From contig CADBXH010000094.1 in assembly GCA_902798605.1 (NCBI GenBank), positions 5,801-18,865 of the forward strand: a stretch of 13,065 bases of DNA. The letters run 5' to 3'. Positions within the stretch are counted from its first letter, which is position 1. Each line of letters begins with the position of its first letter. Under the pieces are notes generated by a model. It did not search any database and was not told the DNA's origin. It was given only the letters and a program-made list of their open reading frames with translations. Shown piece after piece: positions 1 to 5,627 of this stretch. The stretch is from an uncultured Ruminococcus sp. (lineage in GTDB: Bacteria; Bacillota_A; Clostridia; Oscillospirales; Acutalibacteraceae). Made by a program: the position numbers and the translations under genes.

Positions 1-835
1 GATTCTTTTGTTTGTCGTTATACAGCGGGTTTTTCAGAATCGCGAGTGCTTGGTTATAGTAGATGACCTGAGTTATCGTTTCCTCGCCCGCGTACGATCC
101 GTCAACGACAACGCCCTTGACCGTGGCGTCGATGTCGGTCAGCCCGATGTTTTTGAATTTTACTACATTCGGATCCATCGGTGCGACAGACTTGACATAG
201 ATCTGGTTTTTATCCTTGTTGTATTCAAGCATGGACGCCCTTGATTCGGTCTCCGCGTTGAACAGCGTAAGGGTCATTATCTCGCTTTTGCTGTTGTTGT
301 CAAGGTTTCCGCAGCAGAATGAAGAGTAATTCTGACCCGCAGAAATAGTGTCGGTAACACCGTCCGAGTAGGTGTAGCAGGCAAGAAAGTTTATGTTCGG
401 GGTGTATGTCGCATAGCCGACCATTATTTCCAGCCCGTCGTTTTCGTCGATATCCGCGAAGTCCACGCAGTCAACGTCGGTTGTCTCGGTCACATAATCT
501 CCCGAGATCTTCCACTCGCCGTCGATGTCGTACATAACGAGCATATGGATCTCGGCGGTATCATCCTTGCCTCTGAAAAACGCGATCGCCTCATTGACTC
601 CGTCGCCGTCGAGGTCGTTCATAATTATCGCGCTGCGGTAAGTGCCGCTTTTGGGGTACTTCAGGACGTATTTGCCTTTGGCGGTGTCTGAGATCAGCTT
701 TTCGATCTCCGCCTCGTCGCCCATTGTCTTTGGCGGCCTGAGCGAGTCCTCAAAGCTTAAATCTGTCACGTTACAGCCGCTAAAGCAAAATATGACTGCC
801 GCCAAAAGAATGACAGCGGTGTTTTTAAGCTTCAA
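1..835 (-). CDS. Lipoprotein with FG-GAP/VCBS-like repeats (3' end outside window)
   Basis: The reading frame stays open from a TTG at 833-835 to the left edge, giving at least 278 residues. The start is chosen because AAAGAGGTG lies 5 nt upstream of TTG and the product then opens with a lipoprotein signal: K-L-K, a hydrophobic run of about 15 residues, and F-S-G-C with Cys21 as the likely lipidated residue. No ATG offers this arrangement. Three acidic calcium-loop-like repeats follow: DLDGDGVNEAIAF, DIDENDGLEIMVG and NLDNNSKSEIMTL. These resemble the FG-GAP/VCBS blades of beta-propellers. I infer a surface-anchored beta-propeller-like protein; ligand and role are unknown. It lies downstream of trmB on the same strand, separated by an inverted-repeat stretch. 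A TATACT box near 900 has only a 15-nt spaced TTGATG, so an own promoter is unclear. Confidence 0.75.
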   Translation of the reverse strand, partial: MKLKNTAVILLAAVIFCFSGCNVTDLSFEDSLRPPKTMGDEAEIEKLISDTAKGKYVLKYPKSGTYRSAIIMNDLDGDGVNEAIAFFRGKDDTAEIHMLVMYDIDGEWKISGDYVTETTDVDCVDFADIDENDGLEIMVGYATYTPNINFLACYTYSDGVTDTISAGQNYSSFCCGNLDNNSKSEIMTLTLFNAETESRASMLEYNKDKNQIYVKSVAPMDPNVVKFKNIGLTDIDATVKGVVVDGSYAGEETITQVIYYNQALAILKNPLYNDKQKN

Positions 836-854
836 GAAATCACCTCTTTTGTTA

Positions 855-964
855 GTTGAGAGTTAAGAGTTATGAGTTATGAGTTTCGTGAATTTGAGAG
901 TAGAGTATAGGGAGTAAAAAATACCATCAACTCATAACTCTTAACTCATAACTGTTGCGTAGCA
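855..964. repeat. Heptamer-rich inverted repeat overlapping the trmB 3' end
   Basis: The stretch contains GTTAAGA GTTATGA GTTATGA in tandem (862-882). A perfect inverted copy of AGTTAAGAGTTATGAGTT (861-878) lies at 929-946, extended by one pair to 860/947. The right arm continues into a small palindrome, TTGC-GTA-GCAA (955-964 region), inside the coding end of trmB. The same GTTAAGA heptamer and TTGCnnnGCAA palindromes build the array between ctsR and mcsA. No promoter or T-run terminator is evident here; the RNA could form a long-loop hairpin between trmB and the lipoprotein gene. Confidence 0.75.
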
Positions 965-1614
965 ACAAGATACTTTATTTTCTTTCCTTCCTCGGTGAAC
1001 ATACGCTCGTGTTCGGTCACGATGTTGTCCGCTATGTTTTCCGCGTGAAGGTCGCGCGTGATGAATTTTATATCATATCCGCTTTGCTCAAAGTACTCCA
1101 CGCTCTCCTCAAACAGCTCGTCATCGTCTGTCTTAAAGCGGATCTCCGCGTCCTTTTTGAGGAATGTCTTGTACATCTCAAGCTTGCGGGGGAAGGTGAG
1201 CCTGCGCTTTTTGTGGCGTGCTTTTGGCCACGGGTTGCAGAAGTTTATAAACATACGCTCGATCTGATCGTCCTTTGTGATGATTTGGTCGATCTGCTCT
1301 ACGTTGTAGTTTACAAGCAGAAGATTCGTTATCTCGTCCTGAGATTTGCCGGCTTCTTCATAAAGCTTTACGATAGTGCGCCTGCCGACGCCGAGCATAT
1401 CTATCTTGATATCGACTGCTATGATATTTTTATCGGGATTCTTCAGAGCTAACTGCCCGGCGAATCCGCCCTTGCCGCAGCCTATCTCAAGGTACAGCGG
1501 CTGTTTTTTCGGGAACGCCTCAGCCCATTTGCCCGCGTGCTCCTCGGGATTCTTTACGAAGAAGTCGCAGACGCTGAGCTCCGGCTCAGCCCATTTCTTT
1601 TTTCTTATTCTCAT
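946..1614 (-). CDS. trmB: tRNA (guanine-N7-)-methyltransferase
   Basis: SAM-dependent enzyme that forms m7G at position 46 in the tRNA variable loop. The protein of 222 aa begins MRIRKKKWAEPEL, the usual TrmB opening. The SAM-binding stretch is YLEIGCGKGGFAGQLA, followed by the diagnostic INFCNPWPKARHKKRRLT, then FKTDDDELFEES and TEHERMF near the C terminus. The reading frame extends upstream to an ATG at 1695, but that ATG lies at or upstream of the predicted transcription start and the extra residues are encoded by repeat hairpins. The start at 1614, with GAAAGAGA about 10 nt upstream, also fits family length. The last few codons (…ATQQL) lie inside a dispersed repeat, so the extreme C terminus was probably altered by repeat insertion. 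Confidence 0.93.
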   Translation of the reverse strand: MRIRKKKWAEPELSVCDFFVKNPEEHAGKWAEAFPKKQPLYLEIGCGKGGFAGQLALKNPDKNIIAVDIKIDMLGVGRRTIVKLYEEAGKSQDEITNLLLVNYNVEQIDQIITKDDQIERMFINFCNPWPKARHKKRRLTFPRKLEMYKTFLKKDAEIRFKTDDDELFEESVEYFEQSGYDIKFITRDLHAENIADNIVTEHERMFTEEGKKIKYLVATQQL

Positions 1615-1650
1615 ATATAAAAATCTCTTTCGCGTGTGTTGTTGATGTGT

Positions 1651-1692
1651 AGGGGCGAGCAGTGCTCGTCCCTGCAATATACGCTTGCGTAT
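1651..1692. repeat. Two palindromes in the trmB leader
   Basis: AGGGGCGAGCA (1651-1661) and TGCTCGTCCCT (1663-1673) form an 11-bp stem with one G-T pair. Directly next to it, ATACGC-TT-GCGTAT occupies 1679-1692. The first belongs to the same visible family as GGGCGGAC…GTCCGCCC at 6782-6803 (both preceded by GTAGGGG or TGTAGGGG). Both lie between the trmB promoter and its start codon, so the mRNA leader would begin with two hairpins. Confidence 0.7.
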
Positions 1693-1698
1693 CATCTT

Positions 1699-1727
1699 AT
1701 TATATCAAATTGTAACCATTTATGCAA
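1699..1727 (-). promoter_or_regulatory. Sigma-A-type promoter of trmB
   Basis: On the minus strand, TTGCAT (1727-1722) is followed after 17 nt by a perfect TATAAT (1704-1699). The expected start is near 1692, about 78 nt upstream of the trmB ATG. This supports the downstream start codon and a transcription unit separate from the Nif3 operon. Confidence 0.75.
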
Positions 1728-1755
1728 TAAATAATTGAGATTTATCGGGTTTAGA

Positions 1756-2514
1756 TCAACAAAATTTAATATTATCGTCGTAATTTTTCGATTTTGTAAA
1801 AATAATATCATCAAAACGCTCACTTAGCTTATTTATCAGCGGTCTTATGACAACATTTTCACTTTTGAAGTGACCCGCGTCTACCACGGTGATGCCGAGG
1901 TTGTTCGCCTCGTTTATCTCGTGGTGCTTTATCTCGCCGGTAACGAGCGCCGAGCAGCCCTCAGCCGCCGCGGCGTAGATCTCCGAGCCGCCCGAGCCCG
2001 AGGCAACGGCTACCCTTTTGATCTTATTGTTAGCATTCGTGTAGCGCACGCCCTTGCAGTCGAGTGCGAACTTTACGCGTTCGGCAAGCTCGTCGGAGTT
2101 TATCTCGCTGTCAAGCTCGCCGACGAACATACACTCGCCCTTGTCGGACTTTACGGCGTTATTGATTTCGATCGCCTGCGCGAGGCAGAGATTCACGCCG
2201 AAGCTCTCGGACAGGTCGAGGTTGGTGTGCATACATACCGCCGAGATCCCCTTTTGTGCCAAAAGGTAGGGAGCGGTGCCCTTTTCGAGCCTTTTCAGCG
2301 GAGCGAAGATAACGGGATGATGGCTGATTATCAGCTCGCACTCGAGCCTTTCCGCCTCATAAACCACCGCGGGAGTGATGTCGAGCGAAACGAGCGCGCG
2401 GCGGACAAATTGATTTTTATCGCCGACCAGAAGTCCCACGTTGTCGAACTCCATCGCGGTATCAACGGGAGCGAACTCCTCGAAAAATACAAGAATATCA
2501 TTAACAGTCGCCAT
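1756..2514 (-). CDS. Nif3-family dinuclear metal center protein
   Basis: A 252-aa member of the Nif3/YqfO/YbgI family, which forms toroidal hexamers carrying a two-metal site; the cellular substrate is not firmly established. Visible metal-ligand motifs are IISHHPVIF (His65, His66), MHTNLD (His96, Asp100) and the C-terminal GHFKSE (His214, Glu218). It is the short form, lacking the PII-like insertion that makes Bacillus YqfO longer. The start ATG at 2514 has AAAGGAG about 8 nt upstream and overlaps the end of trmK by 14 nt, so the two are co-transcribed and probably translationally coupled. This trmK-nif3 pairing is widespread in Firmicutes. Confidence 0.9.
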   Translation of the reverse strand: MATVNDILVFFEEFAPVDTAMEFDNVGLLVGDKNQFVRRALVSLDITPAVVYEAERLECELIISHHPVIFAPLKRLEKGTAPYLLAQKGISAVCMHTNLDLSESFGVNLCLAQAIEINNAVKSDKGECMFVGELDSEINSDELAERVKFALDCKGVRYTNANNKIKRVAVASGSGGSEIYAAAAEGCSALVTGEIKHHEINEANNLGITVVDAGHFKSENVVIRPLINKLSERFDDIIFTKSKNYDDNIKFC

Positions 2515-3160
2515 ATAGCTTCTCCTTTAGTTGTTTTGCAAGCACGCCAAAATGCGCGTCTCCGTTCGCCTTTTTTTGAAGCCTTTTGATGTGGCTCTCA
2601 ACAAAGCGGAGATGCGTTTCGTTTTTCTGCGGGTCAAGCCTGCCGAGGTAGCAGAACAGTTCGCCGTGATCTTGCGGCTCACCGCTGTATTGTACAAGCA
2701 GGACGGTGTAGCATTTGTTTGACGCCGCACAGCAGTCCTGATCTATAATTTCAAAACCGTTTTCGCAAAGCCAACCGATCAGCAGCTCGCTTTTTGTCAT
2801 CGGCTGAAGGATAAAGCGCTTTTCGCTGTCGCGCGAATACTCGCAGTCGCCTATTATCTTCGCGATAAGTTCGCCGCCCATACCCGCGATGACTATGTCG
2901 TCCGCCTCATCGGGAGAGATCTCCGAAAGCCCGTCGCTCAGGCGGGTTTGGATCATATCGCTTAGTCCCGCGTCGGCGATCGTTTTCCGCCCGCTTTTGA
3001 GCGGATCGGGGTTGATGTCGGCGGCTATTGCGGAGCTGATAACGCCGTTTTGGCACAGATACACGGGCAAATACGCGTGGTCGGTGCCGATGTCGGCGAG
3101 CCTGCATTTTTTACGCACAAATGACGCGCACAGGCTCAATCTGCTGTCAAGGCTTATCAT
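2501..3160 (-). CDS. trmK: tRNA (adenine(22)-N(1))-methyltransferase
   Basis: SAM-dependent enzyme methylating N1 of A22 in the tRNA D-arm region. The 219-aa product opens with SLDSRLSLCASFV and carries the motif I signature LADIGTDHAYLP (Asp23, Gly25, Asp27, His28), then AADINPDPL and the family-typical VIAGMGGELI. The start ATG (3160-3158) overlaps the TGA of the upstream gene as ATGA. No good Shine-Dalgarno lies before it, so its translation likely depends on coupling to that gene. It is followed by the Nif3 gene with a 14-nt overlap. Confidence 0.92.
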   Translation of the reverse strand: MISLDSRLSLCASFVRKKCRLADIGTDHAYLPVYLCQNGVISSAIAADINPDPLKSGRKTIADAGLSDMIQTRLSDGLSEISPDEADDIVIAGMGGELIAKIIGDCEYSRDSEKRFILQPMTKSELLIGWLCENGFEIIDQDCCAASNKCYTVLLVQYSGEPQDHGELFCYLGRLDPQKNETHLRFVESHIKRLQKKANGDAHFGVLAKQLKEKLYGDC

Positions 3161-3351
3161 TTAAGCGCGGTGTTGAGCGCGTTTACAAGAGCGTCGGCGT
3201 CAGCGCCGTGAACCATACAGGCTTCCTCGATAGTCTCGCCTCTTGAAGCGGGACAGCCGAGGCAGTGCATTCCGATGCTCAAAAAGATGTTTGCGGTCTC
3301 GGGGTGCTGATCGAGCACATCGCCGATGATAGAGTTCTTTGTGATTTCCAT
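3157..3351 (-). CDS. DUF1858 domain protein with CxxC motif
   Basis: A 64-aa protein, essentially one DUF1858 domain: ITKNSIIGDVLDQHPETANIF, then GMHCLGCPASRGETIEEAC with Cys30 and Cys33. This domain is known as a small stand-alone protein or fused to redox and hybrid-cluster proteins; its function is unresolved, and the CxxC suggests metal or redox chemistry (inference). The ATG at 3351 has AGGAGG (3360-3365) 8 nt upstream. It is the first gene of a three-gene operon: its TGA overlaps the trmK ATG, and the Nif3 gene follows. Confidence 0.88.
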   Translation of the reverse strand: MEITKNSIIGDVLDQHPETANIFLSIGMHCLGCPASRGETIEEACMVHGADADALVNALNTALK

Positions 3352-3404
3352 AACTAATACCTCCTGATTTTTCTAATAAATCAATATTTAGTGGTCCACA
3401 GCTC

Positions 3405-3433
3405 ATTATACCATTATATTTAGTGTTTGTAAA
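3405..3433 (-). promoter_or_regulatory. Promoter of the DUF1858-trmK-Nif3 operon
   Basis: TTTACA (3433-3428), a 17-nt spacer and TATAAT (3410-3405) on the minus strand, about 50 nt upstream of the first start codon; predicted start near 3398. It is divergent from the antisense RNA promoter at 3493-3521. Confidence 0.8.
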
Positions 3434-3492
3434 GATTTTTTAATATTTGAAATACTATCTTTATAAGTGTGTAAGAATTACTTCGTTTTATG

Positions 3493-3521
3493 TTGACAAT
3501 CTTAATGTTATCGTATATAAT
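3493..3521 (+). promoter_or_regulatory. Consensus promoter of the antisense RNA
   Basis: Perfect TTGACA (3493-3498), 17-nt spacer, perfect TATAAT (3516-3521). Predicted start 3526-3528. No plus-strand protein gene follows (the next gene, comM, is on the minus strand), so the likely product is a short untranslated RNA. A perfect-consensus promoter facing a weaker toxin promoter is what type I systems usually show. Confidence 0.8.
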
Positions 3522-3526
3522 AAATG

Positions 3527-3620
3527 TAGAGAAACGGCATTGGCTGTTTCACCAGCTTATGTTAAACAAATATCAATTCATTTAACCGCTTGTGTGCCAG
3601 CACAGGCGGTTATTTCTTTA
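3527..3620 (+). ncRNA. Candidate antisense antitoxin RNA
   Basis: A transcript of roughly 90 nt is predicted from the consensus promoter to the hairpin at 3584-3611. It would begin with an 8-bp hairpin, GAAACGGC (3531-3538)/GCTGTTTC (3543-3550), loop ATTG. Its 3' part is the exact complement of the end of the small hydrophobic gene (stop codon and 3' UTR). In addition, UGUUUCACC (3545-3553) can pair in trans with GGUGAAAUG at the peptide gene's ribosome binding site and first AUG (7 Watson-Crick plus 2 G-U pairs). No reading frame with a ribosome binding site is present. Layout resembles the Fst/par type I antitoxin RNA II; identity is inferred. Confidence 0.6.
3584..3620 (+). terminator. Shared, probably bidirectional terminator of the convergent pair
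   Basis: AACCGCTTGTG (3584-3594) and CACAGGCGGTT (3601-3611) form an 11-bp stem with one G-U pair and a 6-nt loop, followed on the plus strand by ATTTCTTTA. Read on the minus strand the G-U becomes a C-A mismatch and the tail is TTAAATG, so termination is probably better for the antisense RNA. It starts right after the peptide gene's stop codon. Confidence 0.65.
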
Positions 3621-3675
3621 TGATCAAGACAATTACTGTCACTAAAAAAGCGAAGCAGATTATGTACTCCATCAT
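3610..3675 (-). CDS. Small hydrophobic peptide, candidate type I toxin
   Basis: A 21-codon frame starts with two consecutive ATGs (3675 and 3672). The product begins MMEYIICFAFLVTVIV and ends LIIKK. A single hydrophobic segment of about 15 residues is flanked by Glu-Tyr at the N side and Lys-Lys at the C side, as in membrane-acting type I toxins (Fst/TxpA-like, 'holin-like'). AAGGAGG (3686-3680) lies 4 nt before the first and 7 nt before the second ATG; spacing favours the second (20 aa). The gene has its own promoter, a structured leader, a Shine-Dalgarno-sequestering stem and a convergent antisense RNA. I do not recognise the exact family. A non-toxic small membrane protein is the alternative. 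Confidence 0.65.
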   Translation of the reverse strand: MMEYIICFAFLVTVIVLIIKK

Positions 3676-3677
3676 TT

Positions 3678-3697
3678 CACCTCCTTTCACAGAGGTG
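3678..3697 (-). promoter_or_regulatory. Stem that sequesters the toxin Shine-Dalgarno
   Basis: On the toxin mRNA, CACCUC (3697-3692) is perfectly complementary to GAGGUG (3683-3678), which is the core and 3' flank of the GGAGGUG ribosome binding site. The loop between is short. Such local occlusion of the ribosome binding site is a known feature of type I toxin mRNAs. Confidence 0.6.
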
Positions 3698-3730
3698 TTG
3701 AAACAGCCGCCGCCGTTCCTCTACAAAACT

Positions 3731-3759
3731 ATAATATCATATTTAAATGTAACTTGCAA
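3731..3759 (-). promoter_or_regulatory. Promoter of the small hydrophobic gene
   Basis: On the minus strand, TTGCAA (3759-3754), 17-nt spacer, TATTAT (3736-3731), with a predicted start near 3724, about 50 nt upstream of the ATG pair. The leader begins GTAGAGGAACGGC and closely matches the start of the antisense RNA. Confidence 0.7.
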
Positions 3760-3880
3760 CAAATATGCCGGGCTTTTTTCAACAGCAGCCGTCTGTTACC
3801 GGGAAGCCGAAGCTGCCTGACACTCCGGCTTTTCTTCTCGGTTTTGATGCAACGTCACGTTGCCGGTGTCGCCGCCGCGA

Positions 3881-5407
3881 CTATTTCCAGTATTTTTTAT
3901 CAAGGCTTCTGTACTGGATCGCTTCAAGGACGTGCTCGGAATTTATGACCTCCGAGCCGTCAAGGTCGGCGATCGTCCGCGCGACCTTTAATACGCGGTT
4001 GTACGCGCGCGCGGTAAAGCCGAGGCTTTCAAAGGAGGTTTTTAATGTCTGCTCGGCTTCCTTGTCGATGACGCAGTATTTTTCAAACTGCTCCTCGGTG
4101 ATCTTCGCGTTGCCGGGGGTAGAGGTCCCCTTGAACCTCTCGCGCTGAAGAGCCCGTGCGTTGTCCACGCGCTTTTTAATGTCCTCTGAGCTTTCCGCGC
4201 TGCTGTTGTCGCGCAGTTCGCTGAACTCAACGGGCGGCACTTCTATTTGTATGTCAAAGCGGTCGAGCAGCGGCCCCGATACGCGGTTAAGGTAGCGTTT
4301 TATCCTGTTCTCTGAGCAGGTGCATCTGCCGGTCCCGTCGCCGTAATATCCGCACGGACAGGGGTTCATCGCGGCAATGACCATTATCGAGCAGGGGAAG
4401 ATCCGGGTTTGCCCCGAGCGCGAGATTGTAATCTGTCCGTCCTCGATCGGCTGCCTGAGCACCTCGAGCGCGTTGCGCGAGAATTCGGGGAGCTCGTCCA
4501 AAAACAGTACGCCGTGATGCGCAAGCGATACCTCGCCGGGCTTGATCGTTCCCGAGCCGCCTCCGCCCAGTCCGACCGGAGTTACGCTGTGGTGCGGCGA
4601 AGAAAACGGGCGGGTCTTTATAAGTCCGTCGTTTTTCAGCCTGCCGGCGATCGAGTGTACCTTTGTGACCTCGATCATCTCGTCGAAGGTCATATCGGGC
4701 AGGATAGACGGCACGCGCTTTGCGAGCATACTTTTACCCGAGCCGGGAGGGCCGATGAGCAGCACGTTGTGGCCGCCCGCAGCGGCAATCTCAAGCGCGC
4801 GCTTTGCTTCAAGCTGACCCTTGACCTGACAAAAGTCGGGAGCGGGATCGGTATCGGTTTTTTCATCGTCCGCCTTTGAAACCTGTATCTCCGCGGGTAT
4901 CTCCTCGTTCAGCATTTTTCTGAGCTCTATAAGGTTTTTCGCGCAGCAGACCTCTATGCCGTCCACCACCGCGGCTTCACCCGCGTTTTGCAGCGGCACA
5001 AATATCCGCTTTACGCCGAGCTCCCTCGCCTTTATGACCATCGGCAAAACGCCGGTTACCCTGCGGATCTCTCCGCCGAGCGACAGCTCGCCGATAAACG
5101 CGAGGTCGGAAATCCGCTTTTTGAGGTTTCCGCTAAGCTGCATAAGCGTCACCGCTATCGGCAGGTCGTAGTGCGAGCCTTCTTTTTTTATGTCGGCGGG
5201 GGCGAGGTTGACCGTGATGTGGTTTGAGGGCAGATAGATACCGCTGTTTTTCAGCGCGCTCTTGACCCTGTTCTGGCTCTCCTTTACCGCCGTGTCGGGC
5301 AGTCCGACGATATCGATCTTAGGCAGTCCGAGCGTAGAAGTCGCCTCGACCTCGATTTTTATACCGTCTATCCCGTCAATTCCAAAGCTTAAACAACCAA
5401 ATACCAT
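3881..5407 (-). CDS. comM: YifB/ComM-type Mg-chelatase-like AAA+ ATPase
   Basis: A 508-aa protein. The N-terminal ComM domain reads from FGIDGIDGIKIEVEATSTLG through GLPDTAVKESQNRVKSA and TVNLAPADIKKEG. An AAA+ module follows, with Walker A GPPGSGKS (219-226), Walker B GVLFLDELPEF and the Cys-rich NPCPCGYYGDGTGRCTC, then a C-terminal Mg-chelatase-like lid domain with FTARAYNRVLKVARTIADL. In Gram-negative bacteria ComM is a hexameric branch-migration helicase in natural transformation; the Firmicutes role is less tested. The frame extends to an ATG at 5461, but the start at 5407 is preferred because GGAGGG lies just upstream and family alignment begins at this methionine. It is monocistronic and divergent from the sigma factor gene. 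Confidence 0.9.
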   Translation of the reverse strand: MVFGCLSFGIDGIDGIKIEVEATSTLGLPKIDIVGLPDTAVKESQNRVKSALKNSGIYLPSNHITVNLAPADIKKEGSHYDLPIAVTLMQLSGNLKKRISDLAFIGELSLGGEIRRVTGVLPMVIKARELGVKRIFVPLQNAGEAAVVDGIEVCCAKNLIELRKMLNEEIPAEIQVSKADDEKTDTDPAPDFCQVKGQLEAKRALEIAAAGGHNVLLIGPPGSGKSMLAKRVPSILPDMTFDEMIEVTKVHSIAGRLKNDGLIKTRPFSSPHHSVTPVGLGGGGSGTIKPGEVSLAHHGVLFLDELPEFSRNALEVLRQPIEDGQITISRSGQTRIFPCSIMVIAAMNPCPCGYYGDGTGRCTCSENRIKRYLNRVSGPLLDRFDIQIEVPPVEFSELRDNSSAESSEDIKKRVDNARALQRERFKGTSTPGNAKITEEQFEKYCVIDKEAEQTLKTSFESLGFTARAYNRVLKVARTIADLDGSEVINSEHVLEAIQYRSLDKKYWK

Positions 5408-5442
5408 AATGCCCTCCGTTACAAATAATAGTATATGTATAC

Positions 5443-5471
5443 ATAATAACACGCAATGCAAAATTTTACAA
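5443..5471 (-). promoter_or_regulatory. Candidate promoter of comM
   Basis: Minus strand TTGTAA (5471-5466), 17-nt spacer, TATTAT (5448-5443), about 36 nt upstream of the preferred start codon. The region is very AT-rich, so a chance match is possible. Confidence 0.5.
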
Positions 5472-5564
5472 TACAGAAATTACAAAAAATGCCAAAAAGT
5501 ATAGCTATATTGCATAAAAAAATAAAAACTTATGTTGCAAGTATACAAAAAGCTTTAATTTGCA

Positions 5565-5593
5565 TTGACATTTTGAAATTTAAATTGTATTAT
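5565..5593 (+). promoter_or_regulatory. Promoter of the SigH-like gene
   Basis: TTGACA (5565-5570), 17-nt spacer, TATTAT (5588-5593); start expected near 5600, giving a short leader before the GTG at 5628. The strong sigma-A-like match suggests steady expression by the housekeeping polymerase. Confidence 0.75.
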
Positions 5594-5627
5594 ATTGTTG
5601 TAGAGTATAGTGTTATGAGGTGGAAAA

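Noticed and set aside
1615..1695. N-terminal 27-residue extension of TrmB
   Set aside because: It is encoded by repeat hairpins, begins upstream of the predicted transcription start, and is absent from the family; the start at 1614 fits better.
3590..3820. Plus-strand open frame across the toxin-antitoxin locus
   Set aside because: It lacks a ribosome binding site, starts inside the terminator hairpin and runs antisense through the peptide gene and its promoter; it is a shadow of the other strand.
4409..4879. Long plus-strand frames opposite comM, and similar frames opposite other genes
   Set aside because: They mirror codon bias of the true genes on the other strand, without ribosome binding sites or domain features.
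5408..5461. 18-residue N-terminal extension of ComM
   Set aside because: It lies over the candidate promoter and does not align with the family start; GGAGGG precedes the ATG at 5407.
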